A program made the position numbers and the translations under genes. The notes beneath the pieces are model-generated. The model saw only the letters and a list, made by a program, of their open reading frames with translations, did no database searches and was not told the origin of the DNA. A stretch of DNA of 11,500 nt from an uncultured Lachnospiraceae bacterium (lineage in GTDB: Bacteria > Bacillota > Clostridia > Lachnospirales > Lachnospiraceae), in contig CAJUIM010000119.1 in assembly GCA_910586275.1 (NCBI GenBank), forward strand, positions 1 through 11,500, in the 5' to 3' direction. This document shows, in pieces, positions 6,698 to 11,500 of the stretch (its first letter is position 1; the number at the start of each line of letters is the position of its first letter).

Positions 6698-7630
6698 TCA
6701 CAGGACAGACTGCATCCACGAATATATCTCTCCGTAAACCTGCTCCCGATCCATTTCATTCAGCAATTCATGCCTGTCATTTTCATACAGCTTCATCTTC
6801 ACATTTTTCATCCCAATATCAAGGAACGACTGATAAGCCTGTTTAACGCCCTTACCGTAATTCCCCACCGGATCCTCCGCCCCGGCCACAAACAGAACGG
6901 GCAGTTCCCTCGGCATCTTCTCCAGATTCTCCCTCTTATGCAAACGGTTCAGCAATTCCAAAAGCGTCTGAAAACCGTTTACCGTAAAAGTAAATCCGCA
7001 GAGAGGATCCTCCAAATAAGCATCCACAATCCTTTCCTCTTTTGTTAGCCAATCCATCTGCGTCTTTTCGTCAGGTATCCTCTTATTGAACGTACCGAAA
7101 AAAAGGGCATTCAGCAAATTACTTGGATGCTTGGAGCCGGTAAACACCTTCTGAACGGCTGCCAACGCTTTCCCGGCCATAATCAGAACTTTAGGCTGCA
7201 TTCCCGTCCCAACAATAATGGCCGCCTGGATCCCGGTTCCGTAACGGCATAGATAATTCCTCAGAATAAAAGACCCCATACTATGCCCAAGTATGACATA
7301 CGGCACGCCCGGATACTGTTCCTGCACCATTTTCTTCAGCCTATGGGAATCCCTCACCACTACGGTAGCCGCATCCCTTTCGCAGAAATACCCATATACA
7401 CCGTTCTCCCCTACGGATTTGCCGTGTCCCAAATGATCCTCCCCTGTCACAAGAATCCCCTTCTCCGCCATAAACTGTGCAAATTCCTCATACCTTTCAA
7501 TATACTCAGCCATCCCATGAATAATCTGCAGTATGCATTTCGGTTTCTCCGTACCCGGAACCCACTTTACCGCATGTATTTTACTCCTGTTATCTCTGGA
7601 ATCAAAGTACAGTTCTTCCCTTCTTATCAT
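6698..7630 (-). CDS. alpha/beta hydrolase, monoglyceride lipase/lysophospholipase type
   Basis: This 310-residue serine hydrolase (Hydrolase_4/PldB-like) probably cleaves ester bonds in monoacylglycerols or lysophospholipids; the substrate is inferred from family only. Seen: oxyanion-hole HGMAEY (38-43), the DHLGHGKS motif (65-72) typical of this subgroup, nucleophile Ser117 in GHSMGS, acidic residue Asp253 in AGAEDPVG, and catalytic His287 in NDRHEL. No signal peptide or membrane helix is visible, so it should be cytoplasmic or peripheral. The start at ATG 7630 is set by GGGAGGG six bases upstream; in-frame codons further up (to 7678) fall in a G-rich leader. It lies downstream of the metG terminator and probably heads a two-gene unit with the DUF1002 gene. 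Confidence 0.92.
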   Translation of the reverse strand: MIRREELYFDSRDNRSKIHAVKWVPGTEKPKCILQIIHGMAEYIERYEEFAQFMAEKGILVTGEDHLGHGKSVGENGVYGYFCERDAATVVVRDSHRLKKMVQEQYPGVPYVILGHSMGSFILRNYLCRYGTGIQAAIIVGTGMQPKVLIMAGKALAAVQKVFTGSKHPSNLLNALFFGTFNKRIPDEKTQMDWLTKEERIVDAYLEDPLCGFTFTVNGFQTLLELLNRLHKRENLEKMPRELPVLFVAGAEDPVGNYGKGVKQAYQSFLDIGMKNVKMKLYENDRHELLNEMDREQVYGEIYSWMQSVL

Positions 7631-7645
7631 AAGCGTCCCTCCCAT

Positions 7646-7664
7646 CCCCCGCCCGGCCCGGCCC
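7646..7664 (-). promoter_or_regulatory. G-quadruplex-like run beside the hydrolase ribosome binding site
   Basis: On the mRNA-sense strand there are four G runs with very short loops: GGG, CC, GGG, CC, GGG, C, GGGGG. It ends two bases before the GGGAGGG ribosome binding site (7637-7643). The pattern fully meets the usual G3+N1-7 rule and could hold the ribosome binding site in a folded state. A role is inferred, not shown. Confidence 0.45.
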
Positions 7665-7680
7665 GACGGAACTATCATTT

Positions 7681-7712
7681 ATTATACACCATATTACCTT
7701 ACATTTTAACAA
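7681..7712 (-). promoter_or_regulatory. probable promoter of the hydrolase gene
   Basis: A perfect TATAAT is at 7681-7686 on the minus strand. The nearest -35-like hexamer, TTGTTA (7707-7712), is 20 bases away, longer than ideal; TTAAAA fits 17-base spacing but poorly matches. The surrounding sequence is AT-rich and sits just past the metG terminator, so a promoter here is plausible. Confidence 0.45.
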
Positions 7713-7754
7713 TTTCATAAAAATTTCATGAAACAATGAACCAATACACCTCCC

Positions 7755-7791
7755 AAAAGCAACGCAGGACGCAGCTTTAGCTACGTCCCGC
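7755..7791 (-). terminator. Rho-independent terminator after metG
   Basis: A 12-bp stem (7764-7775 with 7780-7791, including two G-U pairs in the RNA) carries a 4-base loop, TAAA on the sense strand. On the minus strand it is followed by GTTGCTTTT, a short and imperfect U tail. It starts 15 bases past the metG stop codon. Confidence 0.75.
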
Positions 7792-7806
7792 CTAATTCTC
7801 CACATA

Positions 7807-9789
7807 TCAGCAAATTTCCGCCCCTGCAGGCATAGGTTTCTCCGGTGTCACCAGAGCCAAATTTCCTTCTGCATCCTCCGCGCATAATAACATGCCCTCG
7901 GACAGAACCCCGGCCAGCTTTGCCGGTTTCAGGTTTACCAAAACCATCACTTTCTTACCCACCATTTCTTCCGCCGCATAATGCTGCTTAATCCCCGATA
8001 CAATCTGCTTTACTTCACTGCCCACACGTACCTTTGAGCAAAGCAGCTTCTTGGATTTAGGCACTTCTTCACAGGCAATGATTTCCCCTACCTGAAACTG
8101 CATCTTGGAAAAATCTTCATAAGTGATTTCCGGTTTAGCCTCTATGTCAATGACCTCTTCCTTCGCGCCGTCCCCTGATTTCTGATTATCCTCCATATTC
8201 TCCCCCTGTGCCTTAGATGCAAAAAGAGCCTCTGCTTTTTCCAACACTTCCTTAATATCCAAACGGGCAAAAAGAATTTCCGGCTTCTCCGTCACCTTAT
8301 TTTCATTCGGATATTTCCCGAATTCTTTTAAGGTATCGAATCCCCTGAGAGGCGCATTCAGCTGATCCGCGATTTTCTTTGCCGTAGTGGGCATATAAGG
8401 CTCCAGCAATGATGCCCCGATCATAATGCTTTCCGCAAGGTGATACAATACGGTTGCCAGCCTGTCTTTCTTAGCCTCATCTTTTGCCAATACCCAAGGT
8501 TCCGTCTCGTCAATATACTTATTGCACCTTTTGAACAAGGCAAAAATCTCCGTCATGGCATCAGCCACTCTCAAATCTGCCATTTTTGCACATACTTTGT
8601 CATAGGTTCCCACAGCCACGGCCTTTAAATCCTCGTCCGCTTCACCTGCCGCCCCTTTGTCCGTCACGATTCCGCCAAAGTATTTATTGCTCATGGAAAT
8701 CGTCCGGTTTACCAAGTTCCCCAATGTGTTGGCAAGGTCGGAATTCAGCCTTTCCACCATCAGTTCCCAAGTAATCACGCCGTCATTCTCAAAAGGCATC
8801 TCATGCAGCACAAAATAACGCACCGCATCCACCCCGAAGAAATCCACCAGATCGTCCGCATATAGCACATTGCCTTTGGATTTGCTCATTTTGCCGTCCC
8901 CCTGCAGCAGCCAAGGATGCCCGAAAATCTGCTTCGGAAGCGGCTCGCCCAGTGCCATCAGGAAAATAGGCCAGTAAATCGTATGGAAACGGATAATATC
9001 TTTCCCGATCAAATGCAGGTCTGCCGGCCAAAGTTTCTTATACTGCTCGCTGCCGTCCCCTCCGCAGTCATAGCCAATGCCCGTAATATAATTGGTCAGG
9101 GCATCCAGCCATACATATACTACATGCCTATCGTCAAAATCCACCGGTATTCCCCACTTAAAGGAAGTGCGGGATACGCACAGATCCTGAAGCCCTGGCA
9201 GCAGGAAATTGTTCATCATTTCGTTTTTACGCGAAACCGGCTGTATAAACTCCGGATGGGCATTGATATGCGCAATGAGCCGATCCGCATACTTACTCAT
9301 TTTAAAGAAATAAGCCTCTTCCTTCGCCGGTTTTACCTCCCTGCCGCAATCGGGACACTTCCCGTCCGCTAACTGAGATTCCGTCCAGAAAGACTCGCAG
9401 GGCGTGCAATACATACCTTCATAGGCTCCTTTATAAATATCCCCCTGCTCATATAATCTTTTGAAAATCTTCTGCACTTGTCTCTCATGAGGTTTATCCG
9501 TAGTACGGACAAAATTATCATAAGAAGTATCCATTAAATCCCATAAATCCTTAATAGTGCCCTGCACACGGTCCACAAATTCCTTCGGCGTGATTCCTGC
9601 TTCCTCTGCCTTTAACTCGATTTTCTGCCCGTGCTCATCCGTCCCCGTCTGGAAGAAAACGTCATATCCGTCCTTCCTTTTGAATCTTGCAATGCTGTCC
9701 GCAAGCACAATTTCATAGCTGTTGCCTATATGGGGCTTTCCCGAAGTATAAGCGATTGCCGTCGTAATATAATACTTTCCTTTGCTCAT
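7807..9789 (-). CDS. metG: methionyl-tRNA synthetase with C-terminal tRNA-binding domain
   Basis: This 660-residue class I synthetase attaches methionine to elongator and initiator tRNA-Met in the cytoplasm. Seen: HIGN (20-23) as the first ATP-binding signature, a Cys4 zinc knuckle (Cys128, Cys131, Cys145, Cys148), KMSKS (300-304), an anticodon-binding helical domain (about 345-500) containing the NKYIDETEPW motif (423-432), a charged linker (about 515-555), and an EMAP/Arc1p-type tRNA-binding OB domain (about 557-660) that drives dimerisation in related enzymes. Length is normal for the two-part bacterial form. ATG 9789 follows a GAGAGGG site. The gene is preceded by a T-box leader, which predicts induction when uncharged tRNA-Met builds up, and is followed by its own terminator. 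Confidence 0.98.
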   Translation of the reverse strand: MSKGKYYITTAIAYTSGKPHIGNSYEIVLADSIARFKRKDGYDVFFQTGTDEHGQKIELKAEEAGITPKEFVDRVQGTIKDLWDLMDTSYDNFVRTTDKPHERQVQKIFKRLYEQGDIYKGAYEGMYCTPCESFWTESQLADGKCPDCGREVKPAKEEAYFFKMSKYADRLIAHINAHPEFIQPVSRKNEMMNNFLLPGLQDLCVSRTSFKWGIPVDFDDRHVVYVWLDALTNYITGIGYDCGGDGSEQYKKLWPADLHLIGKDIIRFHTIYWPIFLMALGEPLPKQIFGHPWLLQGDGKMSKSKGNVLYADDLVDFFGVDAVRYFVLHEMPFENDGVITWELMVERLNSDLANTLGNLVNRTISMSNKYFGGIVTDKGAAGEADEDLKAVAVGTYDKVCAKMADLRVADAMTEIFALFKRCNKYIDETEPWVLAKDEAKKDRLATVLYHLAESIMIGASLLEPYMPTTAKKIADQLNAPLRGFDTLKEFGKYPNENKVTEKPEILFARLDIKEVLEKAEALFASKAQGENMEDNQKSGDGAKEEVIDIEAKPEITYEDFSKMQFQVGEIIACEEVPKSKKLLCSKVRVGSEVKQIVSGIKQHYAAEEMVGKKVMVLVNLKPAKLAGVLSEGMLLCAEDAEGNLALVTPEKPMPAGAEIC

Positions 9790-9814
9790 ATTCCCTCTCT
9801 TTCCTTATGCCCGC

Positions 9815-9851
9815 AAAAAAAGCCCGCTTCTTAAACACTAAGAAGACGAGC
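9815..9851 (-). terminator. T-box-controlled intrinsic terminator of metG
   Basis: On the minus strand, GCTCG and CTTCTTA pair with TAAGAAG and CGGGC around a GTGTT loop (one bulged T), giving a 12-bp stem at 9822-9851. Seven T residues (9815-9821) follow. The 5' arm includes the CGTCTTC that would pair with GAAG and ACGG of the T-box core in the antiterminator, so the two folds are mutually exclusive, as in known T-box leaders. Confidence 0.85.
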
Positions 9852-10180
9852 CGTAAAAGCCGTGTTACCACTTCCCTTTATCTGCCCCTCACGGAACAGA
9901 CCTTATCGGGTACTGCATACCCTGCCGCTATAACAGGCGGAACCTGTCGCAGCCTAACCGCCGAAGCGGCTCGGTGCGCTGCTCGGAAGCCATGTTCAGC
10001 ATCGTCCTGCCCGATTCCTCTCAGCCCTGCCGGTTCCATGCATCTGCCGCCTGCGCGCCAAGTGCCTCCGTCCCGTACAGCAGAATCTTCTCTGAAGGGT
10101 TTTTCCATGCCTACTCTCTTCGTCACTGCTTTTCTTTTATTGTGCATAATAATACAAACCGCATAGGATTTGCCGCATCC
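9815..10180 (-). promoter_or_regulatory. methionine-specific T-box riboswitch upstream of metG
   Basis: This leader of about 365 bases senses the charging state of tRNA-Met. The Stem I base has AGTA (10112-10115) on the 5' side and GAAC then ATG on the 3' side. GCAT next to AGTA pairs with ATGC just before TGAAC, which places the specifier loop and makes AUG at 9991-9993 the specifier codon, matching the downstream gene. A further stem-loop (GGGTATGCAGTACCC, near 9907-9921) lies between Stem I and the T-box. The T-box core reads GGGAAGTGGTAACACGG (9860-9876). Its UGGU (9867-9870) is complementary to ACCA, the expected discriminator plus CCA end of tRNA-Met. The terminator that competes with the antiterminator follows at 9815-9851. 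Stem I spans about 125 bases. Confidence 0.88.
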
Positions 10181-10186
10181 ACCCTT

Positions 10187-10215
10187 AGATTACAGAAAAT
10201 AAAACAAATTGTCAA
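10187..10215 (-). promoter_or_regulatory. promoter of the T-box-metG unit
   Basis: A perfect TTGACA (10210-10215) is separated by 17 AT-rich bases from TAATCT (10187-10192), a weak -10 (three of six matches). Transcription would start near 10180, just ahead of the T-box leader. Its location between the map gene and the riboswitch supports the call. Confidence 0.6.
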
Positions 10216-10360
10216 GGGCTTATTTACTTTCCCAACGGAAATTGCCGGCGGAAATCCGTTTTCGGCACTGTGCCTGCACCGGTGTTTCAGCCGAGAGCAT
10301 ACGGGCGGCCGGCACAGTCCGTCCAAATATCCGGCATACCCCGCCCCCACTCTCCCTCTG
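10216..10360. repeat. spacer between map and metG with two inverted repeats
   Basis: No gene is seen here. One inverted repeat has perfect 8-bp arms, ACTGTGCC (10267-10274) and GGCACAGT (10311-10318), with a 36-base interior that includes CACCGGTG. A second has 6-bp arms, AACGGA (10234-10239) and TCCGTT (10255-10260), around a central GCCGGC (10244-10249) and ends 18 bases before the -35 of the metG promoter. Neither is followed by a T run on the minus strand, so no classical terminator for map is evident. They could be operator sites, RNA hairpins or a decayed repeat. Confidence 0.4.
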
Positions 10361-11236
10361 TCAATAAGCCAAAATCTCACACCCGTCTTCCGTCACGGCC
10401 ACGGTCACTTCCCACTGTGCCGACAGATTCCCGTCCTCGGTATATGCCGTCCAGCCATTACCGTCATCCACATAAATCTCATCCGTCCCCCTATTAACCA
10501 TAGGTTCAATGGTAAAGACCATTCCGGGCACCATCAGCATCTCCGTCCCTTTCCGCGTCACATAACTGACAAACGGCTCCTCATGGAACTCAATCCCCAC
10601 TCCATGCCCGCCGATATCCCGCACCACGCTGCAGCCATTGGCCTTTGCATGACTGTTTACCGCATCCGCCATATCTCCCAAGAAATTCCAAGGCTTCACC
10701 TGCTCTATCCCCTTCTCCATACACTCTTTTGCAATACGGACAATATCCTCCGCCTCCTTCGATAATTTCCCAAGACAGAACATACGCGAAGAATCAGAAA
10801 AATACCCATTGTAAATCGTAGATACATCCACATTCACAATATCCCCCTCTTTCAGGATAACATCTTCCGAAGGAATCCCATGACACACCTGACTATTCAC
10901 CGAAGTACAAACACTTTTCGGATAACCGTCATAATGCAGCGGTGCCGGAATCCCCCCCAATTCCCTTGTCTTTTCATACACCATCCGGTCTATCTCCTCC
11001 GTATTCATCCCTATCCGGATATTTGCCGCCACATAATCCAACACCGCAATATTACGCAGCCCGCTCTCCCTAATACCGTCTATCTGCTCTTTTGTCTTAA
11101 TCATCTCCCGCTCCGGAACCATATGCCCTTCCAGCTGATACTTAATCACCCTATCGTCAAACCTCTCATGACAAGCCTTATACTTCCTCCCGCTCCCGCA
11201 CCAGCAAACCTCATTCCGCCCTAACTTCTTAAACAT
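10361..11236 (-). CDS. map: type I methionine aminopeptidase with N-terminal SEC-C motif
   Basis: This 291-residue cytoplasmic metallopeptidase removes the initiator methionine from new proteins. The catalytic domain has all five metal ligands: Asp137 (VNVDVS), Asp148 (YFSDSS), His211 (GHGVGIEFHEEP), Glu244 (FTIEPM) and Glu276 (QWEV), plus the substrate-contact His119 in VCHGIP. The first 25 residues add a zinc-binding SEC-C motif (Cys11, Cys13, Cys22, His23), an extension known in some Clostridia/Bacilli enzymes and thought to aid ribosome or protein contact. This makes it longer than the minimal form of about 250 residues. ATG 11236 is chosen because it begins the SEC-C motif and has GGGAG about eight bases upstream; the GTG extension to 11335 has no family support. 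It is not in the ribosomal-protein operon context where map often lies, and may be a second copy. Confidence 0.95.
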   Translation of the reverse strand: MFKKLGRNEVCWCGSGRKYKACHERFDDRVIKYQLEGHMVPEREMIKTKEQIDGIRESGLRNIAVLDYVAANIRIGMNTEEIDRMVYEKTRELGGIPAPLHYDGYPKSVCTSVNSQVCHGIPSEDVILKEGDIVNVDVSTIYNGYFSDSSRMFCLGKLSKEAEDIVRIAKECMEKGIEQVKPWNFLGDMADAVNSHAKANGCSVVRDIGGHGVGIEFHEEPFVSYVTRKGTEMLMVPGMVFTIEPMVNRGTDEIYVDDGNGWTAYTEDGNLSAQWEVTVAVTEDGCEILAY

Positions 11237-11500
11237 CCTTCTTTCTCCCTTTCCTACAGCCATCTGACAACCCACGCCCACTGCCCTCCGCCTGCAGTCC
11301 CCCCTAAACCCGCAAACCGAAACCGCACCGGACACACCGATCCACCCTCACTCCATAAACTCCCGCTTCACACCCTCATACCATACCCCCCTGCCACAAT
11401 ATCCCCAAAAAGCCCCCCCAATTTCCTCCCCTCCCCAACACACTACCTCCCCCAAACCCCCTCCACACAGCTACAAAACCCAAAAGCCACACCCACACAA
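11237..11500. other. G-rich (minus strand) gene-free leader region upstream of map
   Basis: No recognisable gene is present. From 11341 to 11500 I count 84 C and only 5 G on the plus strand, so the sense strand for map is almost a G/T/A sequence with many runs of four to seven G. One minus frame is open from the window edge to TGA at 11376-11378 (about 40 Gly/Trp-rich codons), most likely because of composition. A weak promoter-like pair, TTGGGG and TATGGT with 17-base spacing, occurs on the minus strand near 11380-11410. Confidence 0.5.

Noticed and set aside
7602..7805. 67-codon minus-strand open frame in the metG-hydrolase gap
   Set aside because: Crosses the terminator, promoter and G-rich leader and overlaps the start of the hydrolase in another frame; no ribosome binding site or similarity.
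9878..10147. 89-codon minus-strand open frame between map and metG
   Set aside because: It coincides with the T-box Stem I and downstream stems, whose structure and Met specifier explain the sequence better; it lacks a convincing ribosome binding site.
10267..10318. 8-bp inverted repeat as map terminator
   Set aside because: The loop is 36 bases long and no T run follows on the minus strand.
9974..10765. 263-codon plus-strand open frame
   Set aside because: Spans the T-box, the promoter, the spacer and the antisense strand of map; a compositional shadow.
11376..11500. Minus-strand open frame from the edge as the C-terminus of an upstream gene
   Set aside because: About 40 Gly/Trp/Val-rich codons are what a G-rich, stop-poor tract would give by chance; no motif supports a protein.
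1..11500. CRISPR arrays, tRNA or rRNA genes, prophage or transposase genes
   Set aside because: No regularly spaced repeats, no cloverleaf or rRNA signatures and no transposase or phage domains were found on either strand.

Overview
The window looks like chromosomal housekeeping DNA from a Gram-positive Firmicute, most probably a Clostridia/Lachnospiraceae-type gut anaerobe. This is inferred from strong AGGAGG-type ribosome binding sites, a T-box riboswitch on a tRNA synthetase gene, a methionine aminopeptidase with an N-terminal SEC-C zinc motif, an MsmX/UgpC-type sugar ATPase, a DUF624 (YesL) protein and a DUF1002 protein. All nine supported genes lie on the minus strand. The plus strand is visibly C-rich over most of the window, as expected if the minus strand is the leading strand.

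Layout in the direction of transcription (high to low coordinates). 11500-11237 is a gene-poor, extremely G-rich (sense strand) leader region. 11236-10361 is map, methionine aminopeptidase. 10360-9790 is a long non-coding stretch holding two inverted repeats, a promoter and a Met-specific T-box leader with its terminator. 9789-7807 is metG, methionyl-tRNA synthetase, followed by a hairpin terminator. 7630-6698 is an alpha/beta hydrolase of the monoglyceride lipase/lysophospholipase type, with a G-quadruplex-like run directly upstream of its ribosome binding site. 6629-5688 is a secreted DUF1002 protein, probably cotranscribed with the hydrolase. 5573-4581 is a D-lactate dehydrogenase-type 2-hydroxyacid dehydrogenase. 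4444-1583 is a probable three-gene operon, a GNAT acetyltransferase, a DUF624 membrane protein and a membrane-bound diguanylate cyclase, read from a near-consensus promoter. 1336-227 is a lone sugar-importer ATPase with a long leader that contains a 17-bp palindromic operator-like site, closed by a strong terminator at about 169-206.

Functional links. map and metG act at the two ends of methionine use in translation: charging tRNA-Met and trimming the initiator Met. Only metG carries a T-box that would sense uncharged tRNA-Met. The DUF624 protein and the MsmX-type ATPase are both typical companions of carbohydrate ABC importers, yet no permease or binding protein is present here. The ATPase is therefore likely a shared energiser for importers encoded elsewhere. 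The cyclase has intact active-site and product-inhibition motifs and a large extracytoplasmic sensor region.

I do not see mobile elements with intact transposases, CRISPR arrays, rRNA or tRNA genes, or an obviously novel multi-gene system. The most interesting material is non-coding: the T-box leader, the G-rich leaders, an orphan palindrome and a REP-like fragment.
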